From: Croceimicrobium sp965228705
Lineage (GTDB): Bacteria; Bacteroidota; Bacteroidia; Flavobacteriales; Schleiferiaceae
Assembly: GCF_965228705.1 (NCBI RefSeq)
Contig: NZ_OZ245832.1
Span: forward strand, 3,100,001-3,164,000
Direction: 5' to 3'
DNA length: 64,000 bases
This document shows, piece by piece, positions 26,128 to 35,017 of this stretch. Each line of letters starts with the position of its first letter. Position 1 is the first letter of the stretch. A program made the translations under genes and the position numbers. The notes beneath the pieces are model-generated. The model worked only from the letters and a program-made list of their open reading frames with translations, ran no database searches and had not been told where the DNA came from.

Positions 26128-26478
26128 ATGTTAATCGAGGTATTAAAATCGAAGATTCATCGGGTAAAAGTTACCGGAGCGGATCTAAACTATATAGGTA
26201 GCATTACCATTGACGAAGATTTAATGGATGCGGCCGGATTAATTGCAGGGGAAAAGGTGAGCATTGTGAATGTAAACAATGGCGAGCGCCTGGATACTTA
26301 TGTGATTAAAGGAGCACGGGGTCAAGGTGAGATTACCATGAACGGTCCTGCTGCCCGAAAGGTGCAAAGAGGGGATATCGTTATTATTATCGCTTATGCC
26401 CAAATGGACTTTGAAGAAGCGAAAAGATTTCAGCCCACGATCATCTTTCCTAATGAAGAAACCAACCTGTTAAACTGA
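26128..26478 (+). CDS. panD: Aspartate 1-decarboxylase proenzyme
   Basis: Supplies beta-alanine to PanC. The 116-residue proenzyme has the self-cleavage site at G24-S25 (YIGSITID), which gives the pyruvoyl group; other conserved parts are KIHRVKVTGADLNY and GAAR-like NGPAARKVQRGDIVII. A TACTTTTG -7-like motif lies just before the start. I used MLIEVLKSKIHR rather than an ATG six codons earlier, as it matches the usual family start. Confidence 0.96.
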   Translation: MLIEVLKSKIHRVKVTGADLNYIGSITIDEDLMDAAGLIAGEKVSIVNVNNGERLDTYVIKGARGQGEITMNGPAARKVQRGDIVIIIAYAQMDFEEAKRFQPTIIFPNEETNLLN

Positions 26479-26482
26479 TCTT

Positions 26483-27484
26483 TTGAAAGCCAAGTTTAAG
26501 GACATCCTGAAATATCTGCTCTTTACCGCTATCGCCGGGTTTTTTCTCTATCTCGCTTTTAATAAGGCGGATTGGTCTAAGATGTTGGAAGATTTCCGCA
26601 AGGCCGATTATCGCTACGTCTTCCTTTCCATGTTAATGGGATATGCTGCTTTTATCAGTCGAGGATTGCGCTGGAACCTCCTGCTCGAACCCCTAGGAAA
26701 AAAGGCCAAAGCATGGAATGCGATCAATGCTATTTCCATCGGATATTTTGCCAATGCTCTGGTGCCCCGTGCCGGTGAGGTTATGCGATGCACCTCTTTA
26801 AAGGAAACTGATGATATTCCTCTGGAGCGCCTTTTTGGAACTGTCGTTTTGGAGCGGGTTATCGATGGAATATTACTTCTTTGCCTAATATCATTAGCCT
26901 TTATTACCCAATTAGGTAACCTGCAAAGTTTCTTTGATCAAGCTTTCGCTGGAGCTGATGGAGCAGATGGCCAGGGTCCAGATTTGAAAATGATCTTAGG
27001 AGCAGGGTTCTTAGTGTTCCTTATTCTCTTTTTTATTTTCCGAAAGCGCATCCAGAGACATCCCCTCTTTGCCAAGGTGCGTGAGCTATGGCAAGGATTT
27101 AAAGAAGGCTTTAAGTCACTTTCTAAGGTGAAAAACAAATGGGCCTTTTTTGGGCATACCCTTTTTATTTGGTCTATGTATTTCTTAATGATCTATGTAG
27201 TGATGTTTGCTCTTCCTGCTACTGAGGATATCAACCTGAGTAATGGACTCTTCGTAATGGTAGCCGGAGGAATGGGAATGGTAGTGCCTACTCCCGGGGG
27301 AATTGGCTCCTACCATTATCTGGTTCAACTCGCCCTTAGTGTCTTAGGAGTAGATCAGGCGGATGGACTTACCTTTGCAACCCTGGTGCATAGCGGTCAA
27401 TTGGTAATGACCCTCATTGCCGGATTTAGTGCCTTACCCATGGTGTATCGTGCCCGCAGAATATTAAAAAAATCCAAAGCATGA
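26483..27484 (+). CDS. Lysylphosphatidylglycerol synthase/flippase-type membrane protein (UPF0104)
   Basis: A 333-residue polytopic protein with about eight membrane helices and the family blocks YAAFISRGLRWNLLLEPLG, ANALVPRAGEVMRC, LFGTVVLERVIDGILL, and VPTPGGIGSYHYLVQ near the C-terminus. Such domains move lipids or act as the membrane half of MprF. No soluble synthase domain is attached. The start is a TTG four bases after panD; the first ATG inside would remove a helix. Overlaps the next gene by four bases. Confidence 0.88.
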   Translation: MKAKFKDILKYLLFTAIAGFFLYLAFNKADWSKMLEDFRKADYRYVFLSMLMGYAAFISRGLRWNLLLEPLGKKAKAWNAINAISIGYFANALVPRAGEVMRCTSLKETDDIPLERLFGTVVLERVIDGILLLCLISLAFITQLGNLQSFFDQAFAGADGADGQGPDLKMILGAGFLVFLILFFIFRKRIQRHPLFAKVRELWQGFKEGFKSLSKVKNKWAFFGHTLFIWSMYFLMIYVVMFALPATEDINLSNGLFVMVAGGMGMVVPTPGGIGSYHYLVQLALSVLGVDQADGLTFATLVHSGQLVMTLIAGFSALPMVYRARRILKKSKA

Positions 27485-27852
27485 ATTTAAGAGAAGCCCT
27501 ACGCAATAAGAAAAAGTCGGTAACTGATATGAACCATCAGGCCAATGCATGGCGGGTTTACGGTGAAGAAACCCTGGTACTTTTCTATGCCAACTGGGAA
27601 TTTAACTCAAGCAATTTGCATAAGCTTCTTGATTATCTAAGCTTGGTAGACAAGCTGGTGGTGGCCTTACCTAAAGCCAGTACCGATGATACCATTTTTC
27701 GCATTGCTAATCTTCAGGTAGTGGATGGTATTGTTTTATATGAGTCTATCGAAGAATGCATGGCTGGTTTTAGCGGTGCCAAATTTGCCTTCGAAGGAAC
27801 TAATGGTCCGGCTCTGAATGCAGAGCTGAAAGCTCGTATCTTAGACCTTTAA
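27481..27852 (+). CDS. Small protein, possibly a degenerate nucleotidyltransferase fold
   Basis: A 123-residue protein not assigned with confidence. The order of segments (VLFYANWEFNSSNLHKLLDYL, DKLVVALPKA, RIANLQVVDGIVLYES) resembles the HldE/RfaE C-terminal cytidylyltransferase (HxGH, then DxLVVAL, then VDxVVxFDE). However, the HxGH nucleotide-binding motif is absent, so catalysis is unlikely. It overlaps the flippase gene by 4 nt and radA by 1 nt, which places it firmly in the operon. Confidence 0.65.
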   Translation: MNLREALRNKKKSVTDMNHQANAWRVYGEETLVLFYANWEFNSSNLHKLLDYLSLVDKLVVALPKASTDDTIFRIANLQVVDGIVLYESIEECMAGFSGAKFAFEGTNGPALNAELKARILDL

Positions 27853-29219
27853 TGGCCAAGGTAAAAACTGAGTATACTTGTCAGAATTGCGGCTCCCATT
27901 TTTCCAAATGGATGGGCCAGTGCTCTCGTTGCGGGGAGTGGAATACCATTGTTGAAGAACTCATTGAATCTTCTTCCAAAGAAAAGGCCTGGCATAGTGA
28001 AAATAAATCTCCGGCTACGGGCAAATCCAAGGTTCGAGCGGTAAAGGATTTTATCCCCGATCGATCGGAGCGTTTTAGCAGCGCCGATCCCGAATTAGAC
28101 CGGGTTTTAGGCGGTGGTATCGTTGAAGGTTCCGTTACCCTGGTTGGAGGGGAGCCCGGAATTGGCAAGAGTACTCTTCTTTTGCAAATGGCGCTGGGGA
28201 TTTCCAGTAAGGTGCTTTATGTAAGTGGTGAGGAAAGTGAGCAGCAGGTACAAATGCGTGCTCGCAGAATTGGGATTCGCAATGAAGAATGTTATCTGCT
28301 TACCGCTACCTCCACCCAAGAAATATTTCAGCAGATTAAAAGTCAGGATCCGGATATCCTGATTGTGGATTCCATCCAAACCCTGCATTCACAATTGATT
28401 GAATCGGCACCGGGTTCGGTATCACAGATTCGGCAATGCTCTTCCGAATTAATTCAATTTGCCAAGGAAACCGGTACTCCGGTTTTTTTAATCGGGCATA
28501 TTACTAAGGAAGGGCAAATCGCCGGCCCAAAATTATTGGAGCACATGGTAGATACCGTGCTTCAGTTTGAAGGGGATCGACATCATATTTATCGCCTGCT
28601 CCGCGCGCATAAAAACCGCTTTGGCTCCACCCATGAAATTGGGATTTATGAGATGCATGGCGAAGGAATGCGCGCCGTGGCGAATCCATCACAGCTATTG
28701 CTTTCGGAGCGGGATGCCGACTTAAGCGGGAATGCCGTAGCAGCTACTTTGGAAGGGATTCGTCCCATGCTTATCGAAATTCAGGCCTTATGCAGCACGG
28801 CGGTTTATGGCACTCCGCAGCGCAGCACTACGGGATTCGATACGCGCCGACTCAATATGCTTTTGGCGGTTTTAGAGAAGCGCTGTGGTTTTCGATTGGC
28901 CACTAAGGATGTGTTCCTAAATATTACCGGAGGAATTAAGGTGGATGATCCGGCCATAGACCTGGCAGTGGTGGCTGCTATTCTTAGTTCTAATGAAGAT
29001 ATTGCCCTTTCGCCGCGAATTTGTTTTGCGGCAGAAGTTGGCCTTTCCGGAGAATTACGTCCGGTACCACGCCTCGAACAACGCATCTCAGAAGCCGAAA
29101 AATTAGGCTTCGAAGAAATAGTTTGCAGCGGTCACAGTAAATGGAGTTCTAAGGGGGTGTCTATTAAGGTGTTGGAATTCAATAAGGTAGAAGATGTTTT
29201 TCAGCATCTTTTTGGCTAA
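27852..29219 (+). CDS. radA: DNA repair protein RadA
   Basis: A RecA-like helicase that helps branch migration in recombination. The 455-residue protein has, in order, the zinc finger CQNC...CSRC (residues 9-30), Walker A GGEPGIGKST (about 98-107), the RadA-specific KNRFGS motif, and a C-terminal Lon-protease-like domain (IKVDDPAIDLAVVAAILSS) without need of the protease catalytic pair. Length is standard. Start ATG overlaps the stop of the preceding gene (TAATG). Confidence 0.97.
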   Translation: MAKVKTEYTCQNCGSHFSKWMGQCSRCGEWNTIVEELIESSSKEKAWHSENKSPATGKSKVRAVKDFIPDRSERFSSADPELDRVLGGGIVEGSVTLVGGEPGIGKSTLLLQMALGISSKVLYVSGEESEQQVQMRARRIGIRNEECYLLTATSTQEIFQQIKSQDPDILIVDSIQTLHSQLIESAPGSVSQIRQCSSELIQFAKETGTPVFLIGHITKEGQIAGPKLLEHMVDTVLQFEGDRHHIYRLLRAHKNRFGSTHEIGIYEMHGEGMRAVANPSQLLLSERDADLSGNAVAATLEGIRPMLIEIQALCSTAVYGTPQRSTTGFDTRRLNMLLAVLEKRCGFRLATKDVFLNITGGIKVDDPAIDLAVVAAILSSNEDIALSPRICFAAEVGLSGELRPVPRLEQRISEAEKLGFEEIVCSGHSKWSSKGVSIKVLEFNKVEDVFQHLFG

Positions 29220-29266
29220 GAATATAGCCTGATCTTATCTCGATAATTAGGTGATAGATATCATTA

Positions 29267-29295
29267 TTGATTGCTATCCCTGTACCTTATTTTTG
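29267..29295 (+). promoter_or_regulatory. Bacteroidota-type promoter of mrp (putative)
   Basis: TTG (29267-29269), an 18-bp spacer and TATTTTTG (29288-29295) fit the -33/-7 pattern of the primary sigma factor of this phylum. A Shine-Dalgarno-like AGGAG follows, then the ATG at 29317. Confidence 0.5.
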
Positions 29296-29316
29296 TCAAA
29301 ATTTAGGAGCAAAGAA

Positions 29317-30447
29317 ATGGCTTATACTAAAAGCGAGCTTAGCGAAGCTTTAAAAAATATACCGGCCACAAAGGGCGGGACCAATCTGGTGGATGCAGGC
29401 CACGTGAAAAATCTGCAAATATTTGGTGATGAGGTAATCGTTGATGTGATTAGTGAATCGCCCGCCTTGCATGTGAAGAAAAAACTGGAGGTAGATATTC
29501 TGAAGGTTATTCACGAAAAGGTCGATAAAAAACTGAAGATCACCGTAAATATTGAAGTGCCTAAAGCCGCGGAGGAGCGTGCCCAAATGATTCGTGGTGA
29601 AGCCTTACCCGGTGTGAAGAACATTATCGCGGTGGCCTCTGGAAAAGGAGGGGTAGGGAAATCTACCGTTGCCTCTAATTTGGCGATTAGCTTAAAGCAG
29701 ATGGGCTTTAGCGTAGGTTTGGTAGATGCAGATATCTATGGACCCTCGGTGCCCACCATGTTTGATATTACTAATGCTCGTCCGGGAACTATCAATGTAA
29801 ACGGGCAAAGCAAGATGGATCCGGTAGAAGCTTATGGCATTAAAATTCTGTCCATTGGCTTTTTTGCCAAGCCAGATCAAGCAGTGGTATGGCGTGGACC
29901 CATGGCTTCTAAGGCTTTAAACCAACTCTTGCGCGATGCCCATTGGGGGGAGCTGGATTTTATGATTTTGGATTTACCTCCTGGTACTGGCGATATTCAC
30001 CTATCTACCGTGCAAGCGGTGCCCATCACCGGTGCGGTAATCGTTAGTACACCGCAAAATGTAGCCCTGGCGGATGCTCGCAAAGGGGTTGCCATGTTTA
30101 GAGTTGAAAATATTAATGTGCCGGTTTTAGGCTTGATCGAAAACATGGCCTACTTTACTCCTCCCGAACTGCCCGAAAACAAGTATTACATTTTTGGTCA
30201 GGATGGGGTAAAGAACTTATCAAACCAATTACAAGTGCCTTTCTTGGGTGAACTACCCATAGTACAAAGTATCCGAGAAGCAGGTGATGTGGGTCGCCCC
30301 GCTGCTATGCAAGAAGGAAGCGAAGTACAAAAGGCCTTCGAAAATATTGCCCGTCGCACGGTTGAGGAACTGCTACGACGAAATGAGGAGCTTCCCCCCA
30401 CAGAAGTAACTCGCATTACCACAATGGCCGGCTGTTCGGCTGTTTAG
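29317..30447 (+). CDS. Mrp/ApbC-type iron-sulfur cluster carrier ATPase
   Basis: A 376-residue P-loop scaffold or carrier for Fe-S clusters. The N-terminal MIP18/DUF59 domain covers about 1-90. The ParA-like NTPase follows with deviant Walker A SGKGGVGKST, VDADIYGPSVPTMF, Walker B DFMILDLPPGTGDIH, and ENMAYF, where the usual CxxC is replaced by FTPPELPENKYYIFG: the cluster-binding cysteine pair is not visible here. The last residues include a cysteine (MAGCSAV). ATG 29317 was chosen over 29251 because a promoter-like motif and AGGAG lie between. The Nfu gene follows directly. Confidence 0.92.
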   Translation: MAYTKSELSEALKNIPATKGGTNLVDAGHVKNLQIFGDEVIVDVISESPALHVKKKLEVDILKVIHEKVDKKLKITVNIEVPKAAEERAQMIRGEALPGVKNIIAVASGKGGVGKSTVASNLAISLKQMGFSVGLVDADIYGPSVPTMFDITNARPGTINVNGQSKMDPVEAYGIKILSIGFFAKPDQAVVWRGPMASKALNQLLRDAHWGELDFMILDLPPGTGDIHLSTVQAVPITGAVIVSTPQNVALADARKGVAMFRVENINVPVLGLIENMAYFTPPELPENKYYIFGQDGVKNLSNQLQVPFLGELPIVQSIREAGDVGRPAAMQEGSEVQKAFENIARRTVEELLRRNEELPPTEVTRITTMAGCSAV

Positions 30448-30457
30448 ATTGAAGCGT

Positions 30458-30706
30458 ATGGAGAACCGTGATGATATTCTGAAACGCATCCACATAGCCC
30501 TGGATGAAGTGCGTCCCTTTTTGAAGTCGGATGGGGGTGATATTACCCTGGTAGATTTAGAGAACGATGGGACCGTAAAAGTGCAATTGCACGGCGCCTG
30601 CATTGGATGCAGTGTTAATCAGATGACCCTGAAAAGTGGGGTTGAAATGACGATAAAAAAACATGCACCGGAAATCACATCCGTGGTCGAGGTGAGCATG
30701 GCCTAG
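30458..30706 (+). CDS. NifU C-terminal-domain (Nfu) Fe-S scaffold protein
   Basis: An 82-residue protein that is a single Nfu domain: IALDEVRPFLKSDGGDITLV, LHGACIGCSVNQMTLKSGVE with the cluster-binding C-x-x-C, and a helix to the end. Carries Fe-S clusters to target proteins. It lies 10 nt after the Mrp gene and 4 nt before korA, whose complex needs Fe-S clusters and ferredoxin. A TTG nine bases earlier is an alternative start. Confidence 0.92.
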   Translation: MENRDDILKRIHIALDEVRPFLKSDGGDITLVDLENDGTVKVQLHGACIGCSVNQMTLKSGVEMTIKKHAPEITSVVEVSMA

Positions 30707-30710
30707 ATCC

Positions 30711-32549
30711 ATGAAAAATACCCAAGCCCTTAAAAAAGTCACCATTCTTTTTGCCGGCGATAGTGGCGATGGGATACAATTAGCTGGCTCTCAATTTGCG
30801 AATACTACCGCTTTGGCGGGAAACGACTTAAGCACTTTTCCCGACTTTCCAGCGGAAATTCGCGCCCCAATCGGAACGGTATCCGGGGTTTCAGGCTTCC
30901 AAATTAATTTCGGGAGTGAAGAAATTCATACCCCTGGTGGTCGACCGGATGTATTGGTAGCCCTTAATGCAGCGGCCTATCGCAAGAATTTCCCCAGCTT
31001 AAAGCCTGCGGGAACCATTATCGTAGACCCAGCTGGATTCGACAAGAAGAACCTGCGTTTAGCAGGATATGATGATGAGGAAAATCCGCTCCTAAATAAG
31101 CCCTCCGATTATCAGTTTTACGAAATCGAGGTAACCCGACTCAATCGGGATGCCATGAAGGAAGTGGAGATCGCTCCTCGGGATCGCGATCGTTCTCGCA
31201 ATATGTTTGTGCTGGGCTTTATCTATTTCCTCTACAATCGAGATTTGGAGGTTACCCTGCATTTCCTCGAAGAGAAATTTAAACATAAGCCTGATGCCCT
31301 CGAGGCGAATAAAAAGGCCTTAATGGCGGGCTATAATTATGGCGATACTATTGAAGCGATTACCCGCTATCGTATTGAAAAGGCCAAATTACCAGCCGGC
31401 GAATATCGCAATGTAACCGGCAATCAAGCATTGGCGCTTGGTTTAATAGCCGCCACTAAAAAAGCGGGATTGGATTTGTTTTACGGATCCTATCCTATTA
31501 CTCCCGCTTCGGATATTCTGCATGAGTTGGCAGCGCGTAAGAATTATGGCGTAAAAACCTTTCAGGCGGAAGATGAGATCGCGGCTATTACTTCTGCAAT
31601 TGGAGCCAGCTTTGGTGGTGCTCTGGGAGTAACCGGAACATCAGGTCCGGGTATGGCCCTAAAAACCGAAGCGTTGGGATTGGCCATGATGTTGGAGCTT
31701 CCCTTGGTGGTAGTGAATGTGCAAAGGGGAGGTCCCAGTACCGGCTTACCTACTAAAACCGAGCAAAGTGATTTAATGCAGGCGGTGTATGGTCGCAATG
31801 GTGAAACGCCAATTCCTGTGATTGCCGCTTCTTCACCCTCGGATTGTTTTTGGGCCGCCTATGAAGGGGTTAAATATGCCATTGAGCACATGACTCCGGT
31901 GATTGTTTTAAGTGACGGTTATTTGGCTAATAGCTCAGAACCCTGGCTTTTCCCTAAGGCCGCAGACTTAGCTGAAATAAAAGCTCCCTTCCGCACTGAA
32001 GTTGAAAATTACCTTCCCTACGAGCGCGATGATCGCGAGGTACGCGAATGGGCGATACCCGGTCAGGCTGGCTTGGAACATCGCTTAGGTGGATTAGAGA
32101 AGGAAGATAAAACGGGCAATGTGAGCTACGATGCCGAGAACCACGAATTGATGGTGAAAACCCGTGCTCGCAAAGTTGCCTTAGTTGCTAAAGATTATCC
32201 CGAAACTCGACTTTTGCAAGGTGCTGAAAAAGCCGACTTGCTGGTTTTAGGATGGGGAAATACCAAAGGGGCCATTCAGGTGGCGGTAGCTCAGGCTTTG
32301 GCGGAAGGGCTTTCGGTAGCACAATTACACCTGCGTTATATTAATCCTTTACCAGAAGATTTAGGCGCCATCTTACAGCGCTATCCTCATATCTTGATTC
32401 CGGAATTGAACGACGGGCAATTAGTGCGCATCATTCGCGATCACTATTTGGTGAAGGCTGATGTATTGGATAAGATTCAGGGGAAACCCTTTTTGGCGGA
32501 AGAGATTTTAGCGCAAATCAAAAAAGTATTGAAAGATGGAAACCACTAA
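30711..32549 (+). CDS. korA: 2-oxoacid:ferredoxin oxidoreductase, fused gamma-alpha subunit
   Basis: A 612-residue subunit that joins the gamma domain (about 1-190, LFAGDSGDGIQLAGSQFANT) to the alpha domain with YPITPASDILHELA, TFQAEDEIAAITSAIGAS and GPGMALKTEALGLAM. With KorB it oxidises a 2-oxoacid, most likely 2-oxoglutarate, to the acyl-CoA with ferredoxin as acceptor, replacing or backing up the dehydrogenase complex in the citric acid cycle. The exact substrate (2-oxoglutarate or a branched 2-oxoacid) is inferred from the two-subunit layout only. Overlaps korB by 14 nt. Confidence 0.9.
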   Translation: MKNTQALKKVTILFAGDSGDGIQLAGSQFANTTALAGNDLSTFPDFPAEIRAPIGTVSGVSGFQINFGSEEIHTPGGRPDVLVALNAAAYRKNFPSLKPAGTIIVDPAGFDKKNLRLAGYDDEENPLLNKPSDYQFYEIEVTRLNRDAMKEVEIAPRDRDRSRNMFVLGFIYFLYNRDLEVTLHFLEEKFKHKPDALEANKKALMAGYNYGDTIEAITRYRIEKAKLPAGEYRNVTGNQALALGLIAATKKAGLDLFYGSYPITPASDILHELAARKNYGVKTFQAEDEIAAITSAIGASFGGALGVTGTSGPGMALKTEALGLAMMLELPLVVVNVQRGGPSTGLPTKTEQSDLMQAVYGRNGETPIPVIAASSPSDCFWAAYEGVKYAIEHMTPVIVLSDGYLANSSEPWLFPKAADLAEIKAPFRTEVENYLPYERDDREVREWAIPGQAGLEHRLGGLEKEDKTGNVSYDAENHELMVKTRARKVALVAKDYPETRLLQGAEKADLLVLGWGNTKGAIQVAVAQALAEGLSVAQLHLRYINPLPEDLGAILQRYPHILIPELNDGQLVRIIRDHYLVKADVLDKIQGKPFLAEEILAQIKKVLKDGNH

Positions 32550-33540
32550 AACCCTAAGTGCCCGCGATTTTAGCAGCGACCAGGAGGTGAAATGGTGTCC
32601 GGGTTGTGGCGATTATAGTATTCTCAAGCAAATGCAATCGGTGGTTCCCGAATTAGGGATTGCCCGTGAAGACATCGTTTTCATTTCGGGTATTGGTTGT
32701 AGTTCGCGCTTCCCTTACTATATGAATACCTATGGTATGCATAGTATTCACGGCCGTGCGCCGGCCATTGCTACAGGCTTAAAAATCACGAATCCGGATT
32801 TAAGCATTTGGGTAATTACCGGTGATGGCGATGGATTGAGTATTGGAGGTAACCACCTTATTCACTTGCTACGCCGTAATGTGGATCTCAATGTATTGCT
32901 CTTCAATAATCAGATTTACGGCCTTACCAAAGGTCAGTATTCGCCCACTTCAGAGTTAGGGAAAAAAACCAAGAGTAGCCCATTGGGAAGCCTGGATCAT
33001 CCTTTTAATCCCTTGGCCCTGGCTTTGGGAGCCGATGCCAGTTTTGTGGCCCGTAGCATTGATCGCGATCCGAAGCATTTACGAGAAATCCTTACTGCTA
33101 GCCACCAGCATAAAGGCACCAGTTTTATAGAAGTATATCAAAACTGTAATGTCTTTAATGATGGTACATTCCTCAATTTCACGGATAAGAAGCTGAAGGA
33201 CGAATATGTACTTCTTTTGGAGGAAGGTCAGCCTTTGGTATATGATCAAGGTAAGAAGGGCATTCGCCTGAATGGCCTGAAACCGGAAATTGTAAACCTC
33301 GAAGCGGGAGCTTCCTTAAATGATCTTTGGGTTCATGATAGTCGGGATGCAACCAAGGCCTATGTTCTAAGTCGCTTCTTTGATGATAGCTTACCAAGGC
33401 CATTCGGGATTTTCTATCAGGAAGATCGCCCTTGCTATGAGGATGATTTACTGGATCAGATCGATCATGCGAAAGGCGTTCAGGGCGAAGGCGATTTGGA
33501 TGATTTGTTGCGTGGAAAACGGAGTTGGATTGTAGGTTGA
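32536..33540 (+). CDS. korB: 2-oxoacid:ferredoxin oxidoreductase, beta subunit
   Basis: A 334-residue thiamine-diphosphate subunit: VKWCPGCGDYSIL (Fe-S cysteines), ISGIGCSSRFPYYMNTYGMH and IHGRAPAIATGLK. The TPP/Mg motif is VITGDGDGLSIGGNHL with NNQIYGLTKGQYSPTS downstream. Works with KorA. The TGA stop codon is inside a copy of the intergenic palindrome family (33533-33557), so the last residues may have been set by the insertion of that repeat. Confidence 0.92.
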   Translation: METTKTLSARDFSSDQEVKWCPGCGDYSILKQMQSVVPELGIAREDIVFISGIGCSSRFPYYMNTYGMHSIHGRAPAIATGLKITNPDLSIWVITGDGDGLSIGGNHLIHLLRRNVDLNVLLFNNQIYGLTKGQYSPTSELGKKTKSSPLGSLDHPFNPLALALGADASFVARSIDRDPKHLREILTASHQHKGTSFIEVYQNCNVFNDGTFLNFTDKKLKDEYVLLLEEGQPLVYDQGKKGIRLNGLKPEIVNLEAGASLNDLWVHDSRDATKAYVLSRFFDDSLPRPFGIFYQEDRPCYEDDLLDQIDHAKGVQGEGDLDDLLRGKRSWIVG

Positions 33541-33653
33541 ATTACAAATTCAACCTAGTTTCGGTGATGATACGTTTGAGTCGAGGTCGAATTGCAAATT
33601 CGACCTAGTCATTATTTTGTTCCAAATACTGGATCGAATTTGCAATTCGATCT
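33533..33653. repeat. Three copies of the GAATT-GCA-AATTC palindrome
   Basis: Copy 1 at 33533-33557 (arms TAGGTTGAATT / AATTCAACCTA, loop ACA) contains the korB stop. Copy 2 is at 33584-33606 (AGGTCGAATT / AATTCGACCT, loop GCA). Copy 3 is at 33631-33653 (GGATCGAATT / AATTCGATCT, loop TGC, opposite orientation). They fill the gap between the convergent korB and kinase genes and could end transcription as hairpins, though no T run follows. Confidence 0.9.
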
Positions 33654-33658
33654 ACGAT

Positions 33659-35017
33659 TTACTCCTCCCCAAAGCAAAGCTTAAACAGCGTGCCTTCTCC
33701 GGGTACACTTTGCACTTTAAGGTCGCCTTGATGGGTTTTCATAATGTTTTTACTCAGGCTTAAACCGATGCCGGTTCCACTTTTACGGGTACTGAAAAAG
33801 GGAACAAAAATCTGGGAGATAAGATCCGGGTCGATCCCTTCTCCATTATCCCGAACATAAACTACTACGCCCTCATTTTGAAGCTCGGCGCTGAGTTCGA
33901 TAAAAGCATTTTCACGTCCTTCCAGGGCCGGAAAAGCATTCTTGATGAGGTTGATCAATACCTGCTCAATCATCTTCTTATCGGCTTTTACCGCTAGTCG
34001 ATTTTGGGTAAGCTGATAGCTCAGTTTCACCTTACGCGATTCTGCTTCTTTATGCATGAGCTGCACTACTTCCTCAAAAAGCTCCCGCAGGGGAACCACC
34101 GTTTTTTCAGGTGCCGGAAGCTGACTCAATTTGCGGTATTCCTCCACAAAGCTGAGCATACCCTTGCTACGTCGAATAATCGTACTTAAAGCTTCATGCA
34201 TATCGGAAAGATCTTCCTCCGATAAATCTTCTGGCTTTTTGGCTTTGCCATCCTGAGCTACCATATCGCGAAGGGTTTCACTGAGGCTAACCACTGGTGT
34301 TACTGAGTTCATTACCTCATGGGCTAAAATTCGGATTAGGCGATGCCAGGCCTCCATTTCCTTTTCCTCCAAAGCATGGCGCATAGTACCTATGCTTAGC
34401 AGATGGTAATGAATACCCGCTAATTGCAAATGCTGAAGATCGAGGTAGAACTCTTCGGCCCCCGAGCCATTTTCCCGCGACCATAATTTACGCCCGGTAA
34501 AGTCGAAATTGCCAATCACCTTTGCTAAGCTGGGTAAGCGTTCTTCCAAACGTTTCCAGTTCTGAAAATTGGGGATGTCTAGCAGCTCCTGGCACTTTTC
34601 ATTAGTTAAGAGGATATGACCTTGTTCATCTACCAGCATGATCCCCAAATTCAAATTTTGGAGAATTAAATTGAGGATTTGATCGCGATGATCACCCTTC
34701 ACTTTGGATTCGTGAATGATGGAAAGCATGCGACTAAACTCTTGTTCCAATTCGGCGAAAGCCTTGCCAGAACGGGCCAAATCGAAGCGCGTACTTAGAT
34801 CGCCAAATCGAACCGCCTCCAAGAATTTTCGGGTCTCAATCAATAGTTTTTGCTGGTAATAGGCCAATTCAATCGCTTGACCGATCAGCACCAAAACCAT
34901 TACGATATTTACGAAGATGAGCTCGTATTGACTGGATAAATAGAAGAGCAGACCCATGCTAAAAAGCAGGAGCAAAAGCCGCAGGCTGATCTGGATGGGG
35001 TAAGATCTAAAGTTCAT
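33659..35017 (-). CDS. Sensor histidine kinase, NtrY/HPK4-like, module 2
   Basis: A 452-residue paralog of the kinase at 13796. Two membrane helices (about 10-48) are separated by a very short loop, followed by a HAMP/PAS-like region (LGIMLVDEQGHILLTNEKC), the H box ILAHEVMNSVTPVVSLSETL, N box NLIKNAFPAL, an intact G1 box DNGEGID and G2 box GTGIGLSLSKNI. It differs from module 1 in this intact G1 box. Its start overlaps the activator gene by 11 nt, the same overlap as in module 1. It probably phosphorylates the activator at 35007. Confidence 0.92.
   Translation of the reverse strand: MNFRSYPIQISLRLLLLLFSMGLLFYLSSQYELIFVNIVMVLVLIGQAIELAYYQQKLLIETRKFLEAVRFGDLSTRFDLARSGKAFAELEQEFSRMLSIIHESKVKGDHRDQILNLILQNLNLGIMLVDEQGHILLTNEKCQELLDIPNFQNWKRLEERLPSLAKVIGNFDFTGRKLWSRENGSGAEEFYLDLQHLQLAGIHYHLLSIGTMRHALEEKEMEAWHRLIRILAHEVMNSVTPVVSLSETLRDMVAQDGKAKKPEDLSEEDLSDMHEALSTIIRRSKGMLSFVEEYRKLSQLPAPEKTVVPLRELFEEVVQLMHKEAESRKVKLSYQLTQNRLAVKADKKMIEQVLINLIKNAFPALEGRENAFIELSAELQNEGVVVYVRDNGEGIDPDLISQIFVPFFSTRKSGTGIGLSLSKNIMKTHQGDLKVQSVPGEGTLFKLCFGEE

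Noticed and set aside
33533..33653. The short palindromes as a CRISPR array
   Set aside because: Repeats are irregularly spaced, vary in sequence, are in both orientations and no cas genes are present.
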